DNA of 64,000 nucleotides from Diphasiastrum complanatum (lineage: Eukaryota > Streptophyta > Lycopodiopsida > Lycopodiales > Lycopodiaceae): positions 23,866,357 to 23,930,356 of the forward strand of contig CM055113.1 of the NCBI GenBank assembly GCA_029204225.1, given 5' to 3'. Within the stretch, counting starts at the first letter, position 1. The number at the start of each line of letters is the position of its first letter. Positions 1 through 12,400 of this stretch are shown here, piece by piece. A program made the position numbers and the translations under genes. The notes under the pieces are model-generated. The model had not been told where the DNA came from and did no database searches. It was given only the letters and a program-made list of their open reading frames with translations.

Positions 1-198
1 ACATTCTAAAGTCTTTTCCACAAGGAAAATTACTAGATTCCAAGAATATTCTTCCAATCCGATTCTTAACCATATTATGAGTTCCAAATTTGACAATCAA
101 CCAAGTAATAAAAGACCATTATAACATCCATCTTTAACAATATAAACTTTATACAGTCACCTAGAGCAACATCTTGAGATTACAAAGTTTTGCCGAAT

Positions 199-1608
199 TA
201 GACTGGATCACTTGTGCAAGGCTTGAAACCAAACCAAGAGCATCACCAGAATCACTGTCGTGGAGGCGGCAGCAGCAGTAAGACCTGATGGTACCGTCCT
301 TGGTTGGCATGAGACATGTGCCGGTAATTCCTCTTCTTCAAAAACATCTTCCTCTTCAAAGCCCTCAAGCATTGTGGCATCGAACTGCTTCGGTGATCTC
401 ACAACTTGGTCGACCCGAAGTGTGGCTGGGGAGTCTTTAGCTTGAAGTTGCTAGCATGAATCTTCAACACCGACAGTAGTATCATGGATTTGTTTGAATC
501 CTCTTCCAGGGGATTGGAGTTCAAAGGGCGCAGGGCTCTGGGGAATTTCAAAAACTTTAGAGGCCCCAAGGGGGTCAGAGTCATCGAATATATCCATAAA
601 GTATTGTGTGTTTGGTGAAACAACTTTGGTATGCAGGGGTGAGGCGGCCTAGGCAGCTGTGATGGAAATGGTAGTCCCAATAGTCACAAGCTGTCCTTGA
701 GTGGAAGCAGAGGCGAGAGAAGCATCAGAGGCGGGGGGAATAGGAAGTTCAGTGTGAGTAGCAGCAGGGGGTGGAAGCGCAGCTGACGATGTATGCCTAG
801 TACGACGTCGTGACGCGGAAAGCGAGTCAGGAATCACGATCTCGCTACGTGGACGACATCGACTATGTGAACTGGAGGCCTGGTGGGATGACTCGGCCGA
901 TGCTTCTTCATAAACCGAAAGTACAAAATCCAGATGGAAGCCATGGATTTTGTTTTCAAGGTGGGAGGCCGCTAGAAGAGACAACAAACAGCTAGCAGCG
1001 AACTGCTGCTTGGTATTGCTCTTAATAGCTCGTTTGAGCTCACTAGAAACAGTCTTGAACCAATTATATGGCTTGGCATAGGACTCGACTATCCTATGTA
1101 GGATCTGAGAAGTGATGCGGTCTTTCTTGAGGTTGCCAACCATCAAAAAGTTATTCAAAAACTGGGTAGCAACGTGTATGGCAGGCTCAATGATGGCATC
1201 GAGGAGATAACCATTGTTGGTTCAATGCAAATCATTGGTTAGGTCGATGTAAGGCTTAATAGCCTGTTTGGCCTGTTTATGGTTGGGTGAGACTTGGGTA
1301 CCAGACACTATACCTATAACAGCAAGGGCGGCCTCAGTCACGCGCACCTTGTGTGTGGCTCCCTGGAAGGTGATATGAAACTTGGATTTCTCTTCTTTCC
1401 ACGTTCTGAAGGCAAGAGTGATGAAATCCATGTTGATTCTCCCAGAAAAGGCTCTCTCATGAATACCCATTGCAGTAAGCAGAGGCTCCGCAAGGGTCAA
1501 CTACTGAGTGACCATGCTTGTGCTAGGAAGTATCATGACATCCGTTGTAGATGGGACATCACGATGGATAGTATAACGAGGAGATTGGGATGTATATGTG
1601 GAAGACAT
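199..1608 (-). pseudogene. Gypsy extra ORF (aORF), copy A, 3'-truncated
   Basis: This is the first of three copies in the window of an ORF that lies downstream of pol in a Tat-like gypsy family. The others are near 26.2-28.1 kb and 58.3-61.0 kb. Reading leftwards from an ATG at 1608 it starts MSSTYTSQSPRY, then has a conserved globular segment (AEPLLTAMGIHERAFSGR and on to about 650), then an acidic low-complexity linker (FEEEDVFEEEELP near 300-370). Homology to copy C stops at about 199, so the coiled-coil and C-terminal parts are missing. The frame is broken several times, including a loss of frame near 1210. The function is unknown. Placement after pol in copies B and C is what marks it as retrotransposon-borne. 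It is not functional here. Confidence 0.72.
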
Positions 1609-2262
1609 GATGATCAAAAACGAAAAGTAAGACGTGCGAATGTATATCAGAAAGCAGTTCAGAAAGTTTGGAAGGCTTTGGTCGCGGGAAAAATTTGCAA
1701 GAGTTTCGCTAGAGTCGAATTCAACCAACTTATAGGTGAATTTGGAGGGTCCATTACACTGAATACTAGTTTGGCTGATCAGTTCTGAACAAAAATGTGC
1801 AGGCATGTACAGTATTGTGAAAATAGGCTATGAAAATCTTGGCAAAGGTTTCTGAGGATCTGAACCTATCCGACGAACGTTTTCTAGGGTTGGCAAAGGA
1901 TGAACCTTCGCCTAGGAGGATCCTTCGCCCAAGTATTGTCATAAATGTATTTTTTCAAGATCTGAGGCTATGGCCAACCTAATTTTGACATTTCAAGACC
2001 ATCTAGCATGTCAACGAAGGTTCATAATGAGAGTAAGGTGCCCAACGAAGGTTCCCAAAATGGCATATTGCTGATCATTTTTCTGACTCAAAAAATGTAT
2101 TGTTTCTGGGAAAGAACTTTTGCCCACTTCAATAGAGATATATCTAAAGTGAATGTATAGTCTGGAAGCTCAGAAAAGGTTTCTGATACTGTATAGGCAA
2201 CATCTGACTGAAACTGTGATTTTATAAGTCATTTTTCATTAAAATTACTGTCCTTCCTTTTT
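1609..2262 (-). repeat. Pol-aORF spacer of the gypsy family, copy A
   Basis: This non-coding stretch matches 28.1-28.7 kb, 61.1-61.65 kb and, inverted, 33.68-34.04 kb. It carries repeated short motifs of the type CGAAGGTT and CCTTCGCCYA. In copies B and C it lies between the integrase end and the start of the extra ORF. Similarity ends near 2262. Confidence 0.65.
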
Positions 2263-2789
2263 CGCGTACTGTTCACAAATTCTCCGAATCTGTGAATACG
2301 GTTCTTGTGTTTTCTTACTTCTTCTTTAGGTACGGTTCTTTATGGTTTTTCTTCTTATTAGAACAGTTACAAGTGGAAGCATTACTCCGATTTCAACATG
2401 GATTTCCCAGCCTGTCAGTGGGAGACACAGTTCTGATGCACAGCTACATGCAGAAACCAGCCATGTAACCATCTTTAGCTCAAGATGATCAACGTTTTAG
2501 AACAGGGAGCAATCCTACCACTATCTTCTGAATCATAAAATAATCAAAGACAAGATTAACTACTGAAACAAGAAACAAGATACAAGAAACAAGAAACTAG
2601 ATTCCTAGAAGCATTTAACAGTCTAAGAATCAAGAAACACTCATTTCTTGATGCTTAGATTGCTCAAGAACAATCAAGAACTAGGCTGTAAGAGAGTATG
2701 CAAGATCTACACCACAAACCAGCCTATTTAGTTTACTTGAATGCTGATTTCTACCTTATTCCATAAACAAGAAGTGAATTATAATCTAC
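2263..2789. other. Unassigned AT-rich stretch
   Basis: No reading frame, RNA gene or repeat boundary could be supported here. Short runs such as ACAAGAAACAAG recur near 2570-2640 and look like simple-sequence drift. Confidence 0.4.
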
Positions 2790-2799
2790 AACTAAGCAA

Positions 2800-3440
2800 C
2801 TAGTTGGTAGTATACAACTTGCATATAGATTGTAGACTTAAAAATGGCATTAATATGCTTGGAGAAACTTGTGGCATATCACATGCATTTATTGTAAGTG
2901 ATCCATAGTGACATGCATGGCATGCACAAAGTGAAATTGACCCGTGCATGATGATTTGTACAATTTTAGTTAGAAAAATGCCACTTGGTAAAAGTAGGTA
3001 GAAATGCATGCATGAGATGTGACAAATGTCACTTAGAATCTAGTTTTCACTTTAGATGTGATTGAAAGGTGGATGGATGTGGTTCTACTTCGAGCTACCT
3101 CAAACTCCATAAATATGTGTAGCTATTTACATAATCTTTGATGAAGAACCAAAGCTTTGAAACTATTCCATGCCATTTTGGATCAACACCATTATTTGCT
3201 TGAATATCTCTCTCTCTAACTCGTGTTGAGGCCATGCACTAAATTCTTGTACTTTTGCTCATTTGTAATCAAAGCTATCATTCTCTGATTCTTAGCATGC
3301 TAGATTGTGGTTAAGCCATTAAATTTTGTACTAGATCTTGCTATTCAATCTAGAATCAGTTTATTGTGCTAATCATAAAGCTTGATAAGATCAGTCACAT
3401 TAGTGGATCATCCCCACACGTGTGAACTTGCTGGAAATTT
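2800..3440 (+). mobile_element. Copia-type LTR-like fragment
   Basis: Bases about 2810-3005 reappear as an inverted, slightly shorter copy at 23938-24085. There the sequence directly follows a copia RNase H coding remnant, which is the position of a 3' LTR. Here the fragment precedes RNase H-coding sequence that starts near 3450. The far end has a CACACGTGTG palindrome near 3413. The exact LTR ends were not found. Confidence 0.45.
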
Positions 3441-3449
3441 TGTTAGATA

Positions 3450-3783
3450 GGAGGTCCACAAGTGCTTTGCAATGGCATAGTGTCTTGGCTTTCCAAAAAG
3501 CAAGACTCAATTTCTCTATCTTCAACTGAGTCGGAATACAAGGCACTAACATCAACAACAAAGGAGATCTTGTGGTTGAAGAGGCTTTTGGTGGAGTTGT
3601 AGGTCATGGAGGCCGAGGAGCAGCCAATTATTTATTGTGACAACCAATCAAGCCAAGCATTACCAACCAATCCCACATTCCATGCAAGGATCAAGCACAT
3701 AGAGATTGCTCACCACTTTGTGAGGGAAAAGGTTGCCAAAGGCTTCATTTATCAAGTTAAGATCAGCTTTAGTTGTAGATAGA
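3450..3783 (+). pseudogene. Ty1/copia RNase H C-terminal fragment
   Basis: The translation shows the end of a copia polyprotein: SSTESEYKAL, then KEILWLKRLL, then YCDNQSSQAL, then HARIKHIEIAHHFVREKV. These are the ordered RNase H blocks of plant copia elements. An in-frame TAG interrupts it just after LLVEL. The upstream reverse transcriptase is absent. A purine-rich tract (3805-3817) and an LTR start follow directly, so this is the 3' end of a + strand copia element. RNase H removes the RNA strand during reverse transcription; this copy is inactive. Confidence 0.8.
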
Positions 3784-3817
3784 TGTACCATAGATGTATC
3801 ATGTAAAAATTGAGGAG

Positions 3818-4483
3818 TGTTAGATTTTAGCAATTTTACATGGTTTAGGCAATTGTTTGATATCTATGTGGATCCACACATGTGAGGACCTGTCCACACG
3901 TGTGAATTGACACTTGTAATATTCAGATCCATTTGATTTAGTTTTTATTTGAGCCAAATAAGGAATTTCCTAAATTATAGGAGTTAGGTCCTAGATTGTA
4001 GGAATCTAGAAGGTCAACACAAACCACCAATGGATGATGTGGCAAATTAGATAGATCTTATCCAATATGGATATGGATGAGTACAATGAGCTATCCCACA
4101 CGTGTTGGATGTAGCTTAGAGAGAGATTATCATGATTATGTACTTGATCCATGATGGATCCATTGTAAGGCTATTGATGAGAAACATTGGTTTGTGGAGC
4201 AATCTTGTGATTTTCACTCTCTTTAGCAACTTCTTTGTGAATGGATGCTTAGTATTTCATAAGTAAACTTATTCTCTGTTATCAGGCCATACTGTAACAG
4301 TACTTCACACGTGTGAAGCCATGGATCATCATTTTTTTATTGTTCTTTCTTGGAATCACTAAAATTGTCAAGTAGAAGCTAGAATTGGAAGCTAGTCTTG
4401 ATGTAGATCAAGATCCCAAGCTACCAATCACTCTTAATGATCTATTGTAGATCAAAATAGGTCCTTTTCTCTGAAATTCGACA
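3818..4483 (+). mobile_element. Copia 3' LTR
   Basis: The LTR begins TGTTAGATTTTAGC immediately after the polypurine tract that follows the RNase H fragment. The 3' end is uncertain; TTCGACA at 4483 is a plausible terminus. It contains three CACACRTGTG-type palindromes (about 3886, 3905 and 4306), a feature shared with the solo LTR at 62784-63616. Confidence 0.6.
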
Positions 4484-5274
4484 ACTTTTAGGGAGAGAGT
4501 TAAAATAGAAGTACACTTATTGTGTTTCTGTATTGTGGGTCCAGTCACGAGACTAGGACCAGTCGCTTTGGTAAGATGTTAGTTGACGAAACACACGTCC
4601 CGCCAACGGCAACCCGAGTCATGCACGGGTTGCCACAGGAAGTCCTATATGTGCAATGTTCTAAGTTTATGAAATACTACTTGAACTCGGGTTGTAAGCT
4701 CAAATGCTAGTATAGTTTTCACCCTAGTTGGGCTCCACCTAGTATAGTCTTCCCCTCTCATCCTTCTCAATAGAGTAGTCCATCACCATCACAATCACAA
4801 TCCTCAAGAGATACTTTCAAAAATACGAATAAACATACATTGCTAGAACACTTCCAGTGTGTAAATTCCCAAGATGTTTCTCATTTTACCTGAGTTGAGT
4901 AAGAGTTTAACTTGTGGCAATGGAGACTTGGGCTCTAGTTGTAGTTTGTACATGGAATAGTTTTATCTGAAATCATGGTATGTGAGTGGAATAGGAACAC
5001 ACCATGTGAGTGGAATAGGAACGTTCATTTGGCTCCAAAATTAGCCACTTAAATATTTATTTTAAACAATGTTGCTTGTGTTAAGTTATTGTGACAAGCT
5101 TTATTATACACATGTACTCTCAAAGTCGAAGAATCTTTTCAAAAGTTAGAAAATAAAAAACAAGAAAAATAAAAATGAAAATGAACAAGTCCTGCAAAAT
5201 GAAAATTAAAAACAAGAACCCATACTAATGGTGCTGAAACTCACCTAAAAGGGACACCTGGGCCTTTAACAAAT
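4484..5274. other. Intergenic, no gene seen
   Basis: No supported coding region. A short direct repeat of about 20 bp (ATGTGAGTGGAATAGGAAC type) lies near 4980-5025. The rest is AT-rich. Confidence 0.4.
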
Positions 5275-5505
5275 AATTACAATATCGTACCACTATTGCT
5301 ATCGTTATCGCAACAAAGCTAAAAAGTGCTTCGATATTGACAAATAATCACAATAGCTTACCGCTATTGCTATCCATATAGATCGCTATCGTATCAAAGC
5401 TAAAAAAGTGCTTCACTATTGACAAATTAGTGATCCAGTTTGACAAATTATCATAGCAGATTCCCGCTATTGATATCAATATAGATCGCAAAGTGCTCAT
5501 ATTGA
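5275..5505. repeat. Degenerate threefold repeat upstream of OTU gene
   Basis: Three imperfect units contain CGCTATTGCTATC, ATATAGATCGC and AAAGTGCTTC in the same order. They lie at roughly 5275-5340, 5345-5425 and 5450-5505. They sit 300-500 bp upstream of the TATA box of the OTU gene. Confidence 0.5.
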
Positions 5506-5810
5506 GAATTGACTTGCACCATTTTTTATTTGCCACAAGGTCCTCCTCCTCCTTTATAGATTCGCCTACTTGGCCCTATTCCAGTGTTTCGGGAAACCTT
5601 TTTGAGGTTCCCCTCCAAAAACCGATATGTAAAAAAGTTCTTAGGCCTCTATTGAGTTCTTACTTGCCAATTTTCTTTTATAAAACCTAAGATTTATGAC
5701 ATAAAAAATCTTTACAATTTTTGCCATGCCAGTTTTTGAAAAAAGATGCCGATTCCATTCTTAAACTATGCGGCTTTAGGAAGACCGCCCTATTCTCCTC
5801 CCACTTTGGC

Positions 5811-5820
5811 CTATATATAT
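5811..5820 (+). promoter_or_regulatory. TATA box of the OTU gene
   Basis: CTATATATAT lies about 120 bases upstream of the OTU start codon and is followed by a purine-rich leader (about 5845-5940), typical of a plant 5' UTR. An in-frame ATG at 5746 precedes this box, so it would not be on a transcript started from it. That supports translation from 5941. Confidence 0.6.
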
Positions 5821-5940
5821 TCCAAAAGCAACCAAATTACAAGCAAAGAGGAAGAAGGGAAAACAGAGAGGAAAATTAAGAACAAAGAAACAGAAGAAAA
5901 AGGAGGAGGAGCAGGAGGAAGGAAGGAATTCGACAGAGAG

Positions 5941-8131
5941 ATGGCGGATTTGGAAGGAGCTGTGGAGCGCAGAGTGATTCCATCCGACAACAGCTGCTTG
6001 TTCAATGCCGTTGGGTGAGCAATCGATCCTGCTTTTCCCTTACGATACACGCCTTCTTCTGCTCTGTCCAACACCTTGTGCAATTCTTATTTTAGGATCC
6101 AGTTATTCCAGCGCCTTTGCGCAATTATTATTTTAGGATTCGCTTATTACTTCCTTCATGTATTTGCTTATATGCAAACTTTCGCTTTGATGGCTGCATT
6201 TATCTTTGTTACTGATGCACAGACGGGTGCCTTGGTTCTTATTTTGCCGTTAGAGTGGTTGTAGTAGTTACGATTTCTCTTGCAGCATGAGCATTTAGAT
6301 ACTTAGTTCAAATTACTTTCGATATGAACTTCTGTCTGGCTTATTGCTTGCTTCAATGCAACGCCGCGTCAAGCATATGACAATAGAATCGAAGCGATGC
6401 ATATTTCGCTTTTTGAAAGTTGCTGCGAGCTCTGTTTTTTAGAATTCAAAATATGCAGCTCGGCAGTTGCTTTAGTCTTTCCATGACATGAGTTAAGTTA
6501 TAAATGCGCACTGCCTTGTTAGAGTTGAAATTGAACGAAGAATCAGCTTCAACCGCCAACTATCAGTTTTCTTTTTCCAGGTTACATGGAGCATAAGTTG
6601 GCACTTATTGTGACAATTCTGGTTTTTACCAATCTTTGTAAGATTGGAAGTATTCTATAAGAAAGAATTCTGGTGCCCAAGGCTTTATCCTGCATCCAGT
6701 CCACTTTTTCTTTTGCAGGCAGAAACATATCTTGTTGGTCTGAAAGGTAGGCATGAACAAAGTAGAACTAATTAGGCAGTTATAAATTTGAAAGCAGAAA
6801 CTTGAGTATTCGCAGTACCTCTGCCTAGCTTGCTTTCTAGGGGTGTTAAAGTACCCTCAAAATGGACTGAAAATATTGCAGGATGCTTTTACATACTGAT
6901 AAATACTTTTATTTGAAGTCATACCACATTGACATATTTAAGTTGAGATTGACATACATTCAGCTTGTGAATAGAGGTTTTCTTCATTGTCTGTGACTGG
7001 GTACTACTTTAATTTGTTAGGGTACAAATAGATGGTACATCATTTATTTGGTAGCTTATGTTCATTTGGTATAACCGATATTATTGGGGTCTTTGTAGAA
7101 GACTCGTCACCTCTTCCTTGCAGGGGATCAACTACTTGTAGCTATTGATGTTCATTCAATGTTCTTTACTGCAAGGAATACTTAGGTATGACATTGCATC
7201 TTGCAAATCACTTGATCTGATAGGGCTATGTTCTTCGCTTCCACATTACAACGTAAATACTTGGATCAGTAGACTGATTTATAGGATAGACTTAGTCTAC
7301 TTAATCTCTTTGTCACTAATCTCTCACTAGAGTAATCAACTCAATTATTAGCAATAATCAATTGTATCATCTGTCAAGATTTTTTATATTTTTATAAAAT
7401 CATGACGCAAACGAGTACCACAAACCTTCTCATGTTTCAAATAATCGTACATAATATGGGAAAGCATGGGGGCAACATTGGTATGATTTTCATTCATTCA
7501 AACTTCAAGGATAGGAGCATTAGTGGAGGTCATGGCCCTTAGATTTGACATAAATGTTGAGACCATTTATTTTCGCAATAATAACTAAAGAATGTTGTGA
7601 ATGTTATGATTATGATTGGAAGTATTTCAAACTAGTAGCTATTTGATTCTTGTGATGCTGTGTGCCTTCTCCTTCTTGGATCTCTTTTTAGATAGGATAT
7701 GTAGAAATACGCTTCCTCTATTTGTACTTTTTTTGGAATATTCAATCTTGCTATCTTTGTGTCTTCACTTGTGATATTGAAATTTATACTATTTACTTGT
7801 CTGTGGTTGAGTGGTATGCATTACTAAGCCAACTTTGGTCTATGATGCAGGTATGTCATGGAGCACAACAAACACAAGGCTTTTGAGTTAAGAAAAGTAT
7901 GACCTCATCTTAAGTGTTGTGTGTTGTATGAGTGCAAGTGCTTTTATAAGAGGATCGTATCCTAAGAATGGGTGTCTTTTAAAAACTTCTTGAAAGAGTA
8001 CATACAAATTTTCTACCTAATAGCATCTACTAATGAAGCTAGCTAGGTCATGTTCATGTAAACAACAATGCTTAGACAATAAAAAAGATTCCAATGCAAT
8101 ATATACAACATTGGGAAAGCTTGTAGAACAT

Positions 8132-8179
<48 letters not shown>

Positions 8180-9395
8180 GACATAATTTGCTACTAGTGC
8201 TAGCTTTCATCATGACAGTTTTTGCATAACTATATGAAAGTTGAGGTGAATGTATCTTTATATGCATGTGACTTGCACCTACTTTTATCTGTCGATCATG
8301 TGAGTGAGGATGTTGAGATTAGCATCGACATTGCGTTAAGTAAAGCACTAATGATGAGCTTACATTGCTCTTTTTTGTGCATGGGGTGTAGGTGATTGCT
8401 ACCACTGTTATGAGTGATTCTGAGACGTACACAGAAGCTTTTCTTGAAATGCCCAATGATGCCTATTGTCAATGGATTCTCAACCATGAAAAGTGGGGCG
8501 GTAATACTTTGCCCCAGCTTTTCCTTCTTGAAATGTTTGCAACTGAGTTTTTGCATTTGTATTTAAAACCTAATCACCCCTCATATTCAATCTATGGGCT
8601 TTGTTGTATAACTTGCTCTTCTTGCACATTTGGATGAATCTCACCAATTTTGTCATCCAAATACTTCTTGACTCGCTGAATCTTCTCTCCTCCAAATGAA
8701 TGTTCAACTCCTCTCCCTCTATGCCCTCCAAGCATGGTGGTACATTATCCTCCCCAATGTGGTCCAAGTTCTTGCCTTTCATATATGTAATGCATGGTGG
8801 TGTTAATCTCTTGAATGGACCAACACCATTTCAACCTGTCCTCACCCTCGTCGGTAGTCTTTGCATCTAACATGTTATGGATTTCAAGAATCACCAATTT
8901 TACCATAAAATACGTAGTGATGTGAACAAAATTTTCAATTTCAAGCATGCTTAATAGGTTTCACTTCTTGTGGAAATAAGGTCTTGAGCCATCTTTCTTC
9001 ATTTTTGTCTCTTCATGAAATAGGCCATAATCACACGATATTGATCAATTTGTAGCATCATCATGTTTAGGCTGTCGCTGTGATTGTTTCCTTTTGTTTG
9101 CCTCCCATCAATGAGCCTATATAGCATCATGCTTGGCCTTGGATTTTAGGTAATAGGTTAAACAAAAAGACATTCGAATGTGCATTGGCGTTCAACATAC
9201 TTTTTTTACTTTCTTTCATTATTTTAAACTCAAAACTGATGTGAAGGAGATAAAACTGTTGAGATGCATTTATGATGTCTCGACCTTCCATGGAGTGTTT
9301 CCCAACATTTGATTGAATAGTTGCATTTAGTGTATGTGAGATGTAGATACTACATATGTTTATCATCACTATTCATCTTGCACAAAAAGTTTGAC

Positions 9396-9447
<52 letters not shown>

Positions 9448-12400
9448 TTGTTCTTTTTTCACAGGTGCAATTGAGCTTTCAATCTTATCCAATTATTATG
9501 GGCGTGAAATAGCAGCTTATGACATATTAACATTACGGTGTGATCTTTACGGCCAGGTATGGCAGTCTGTATGAGTACATGTTATCTAGGAGTAAGTTCT
9601 AATAATGCTAGAATATGTGAAGGCATTTAAAGATTTGAGCTTGCATAAAAAGTTAGAGCTTTTCAAATTTCATTTGTTTGTGGACTTATTTTGAAGGGGA
9701 ATCATTGTTGTTGAATTGAATAAAGATAATAACTTAAATGTTTGCCTTACTTGCAATGCCTTGAGATTTATGGGCCTAAGGAAAGGTCAAAGTCTTAAAG
9801 ATCTTGAGTAATTGGGTTTCCTTCTCCGAAATTCTGAAGGATGTAAGTTCAAGTTAGAACTAGGTTTATCATTATAGTCTTTTTGTGATAAAAATTGCTA
9901 CTATTAGGTGGTACAATGCTTTTTCGAATGACATTGAAACCCAACTATCTGGTAACCAAATTTTAACAACTATAGATAGATCAGTTATTGTAGCAAACAA
10001 TATACCACAAATTTCCATGCTATGTATATTTTGTAACTTAGAGTTTCACGTAAACGACAAACTAAAAATTGGTAGAGAATATAAGTGTACACCTGTATCC
10101 ATGTTTGAGTACTAGAAAGTGAGCCATGTAATCAATGCTCAAAAAATCAAGTCAACGAAGCCTGATGAATCCAACTTTACAAATCGAAGGTGAAAACCCT
10201 AAATGACTGGTTATGTGAGAGGGTGCTATTTGATTGAGACATTGGAATGTCATTCAAGGTGGACATTGGATTTGTTTTGATCTGATTTGTAACAAATAAG
10301 ATCAAAAGAGAGAAGTACCCTCCTGATTTTAACCTTTTTACCTTCGAATTACAGGGGAGAGAATATTCCAACTGTATACAGAGCCTGCTGGTCACATTTT
10401 AGGATTTATCACTTAGAATTTTATTCTTTCTTCATCTTTTCCATCTATTAAAGCAATTTCTTTTTCCATCATCTTCAAGAGAATAATCTTTTGGGTTTGG
10501 GATGGTAGGGTACCGAAAGATTAGGCCTCAGATTGTAATTTGCATGCCCATATAATCAGTTGCTGAATTTCATCCTCCAATCCATCTCTTTTCCCCTAGT
10601 GATGCAAAATCTTTTTTCTATTTCTGGTTGAGTCTGTTACTAAAGACAACTACTTTGAATCAGATTTGCGAAGTTTGAGGCATATATAATTGGCTGTCCA
10701 CTACCTTCAGCGTGCACATCACTATGTGACAGATTTGGTGTCCCCATTCTTCATTGCTGGTCCGCATTAAGTGATGAATTGGCTTGGGTGGGACTGTCCA
10801 AAACCAGAATGTCCACGCGGCTCTGGGTTTGCTTTGGCCTTGTTCCGTTAGGTTGTTTTTCGAATAATTTAGGTTATGTATACTTGGAACTCCGTTTTGG
10901 ATGTTTTGGTCAAATTCCCTGTATGTGTTTCTGGGAAGAAATCCATACTACACTTTTGGAGCTGATTTTGTGCCTCTTGACCAAGAATGGTCCAAGATGC
11001 TTGTACATTTTGGCGGCCATGCAGAATCAAAAGCTGTATATATCATGCACTCTTGAGTATTGTGACATGACATTGTTGGCTATTTTTTCCTACCATATTG
11101 GGCATGCTACTATTTCCATTCTTTGCGAAACATTTGGCCATTTTTGCACTCATTTCTTTATGTCGAATCTATTGTCTATTCCTTCCTAGATTTGTTACCC
11201 CTTTCGGTTGCAGCCTGTTTCTGAGCCGACGAACCATGTTATGCAGTAGGATGCTTGGTTGCACAGCATTCCGGAACGCTCTTAAAATATTTTTTAGGAT
11301 CATAGTAGAACATAAACATATAAAATTTCATGTTTGGCATAGGCATTGTTTGAGGGTCATTTGGGCACTAAGGGATAGTGCTTCATAAGACTTCAAAAAG
11401 GTGTTGAAAAAACATTACAAACTCCAAGTTGTCTCTACAATGTTGTCCACAACTTACTTGCCATCACTTGAATTCCATTTCCCTTTATCATCGGTCCTTG
11501 ATCAAGGCCTTGTTATGAGTGATGTTAATTGTTACCCCTAAATGTTTAATCAGGATAATCAAGGCCAAGCTTGCGTGCTATGACTAGAGGCCTATTTTTG
11601 GTAATGATGGTCTAATTTAGAGTTTGACTCTAGTCAATAGTTTATGCATGAATATATGCACTATATAGATAGTGATGACTATTTAGGATGGTTACAAAAT
11701 TTAGAGACTAATTTTAGTCAGTTGCTTTAGCAAATTTAGAAATAGATCCATATGTGTGTGTCTAACCGCAATAGGAATCTTATCTTGGTTACTTGTAGAA
11801 ACAAGTAGGTATTCCAACATGGTATTAGAGCTTTGGTTCAAGATTCGAGAGTGCAAGGAGATACTTATGAGGATTGGGTAACTAGACGATGAGGATGGGA
11901 TCCCATGTGCCACGGGTGTGCATTTTATTGTCTATTGGACTGGTTATGTTGCTTTTTGTTGCCAAACTTTGACATGCTATTAGAGTCAAGTGGGGGATGT
12001 AGATTTTTCGTTTATCTGTTGCAGAATTATGTTTCGCAAGATCCTAAGCAAACGACTACAGATCACAGACTATGAATTATTTAGTCTATGAAAACGACAC
12101 GACATTTCGCGATGGAAGAACTGAGAGTATTTTGTATTTGTGTTTTGTATGAGTGAGTCAATCAGTGTCTCGCTCGTTGGCGGCCTGTCGCTCCTCTTTA
12201 CAAAAGTCGCTATGTTTTGCTCGTTGGCAGACTTTCATGCATAGCTGATAGTGCTAATAATAAGCTCCTCATTCTCAGTCTCACCACACAATTGTGGTAA
12301 TCAATCATGTGTATATATCCACTACGTTGAGTTTACAAGGCAGTTTATCTGCAAATTACAAGACAAGTTTACGCTAATCAATTAGTTAGCTACCCTGTGT

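Noticed and set aside
5746-5940. In-frame N-terminal extension of the OTU protein from an upstream ATG
   Set aside because: The TATA box at 5811-5820 lies downstream of that ATG, the extra residues are low-complexity Lys/Glu-rich leader, and the conserved protein start is at 5941.
10779-11189. 136-codon ORF in OTU intron 4
   Set aside because: Cysteine/phenylalanine-rich composition without a domain, overlapping another ORF in a different frame and lying in likely LTR sequence.
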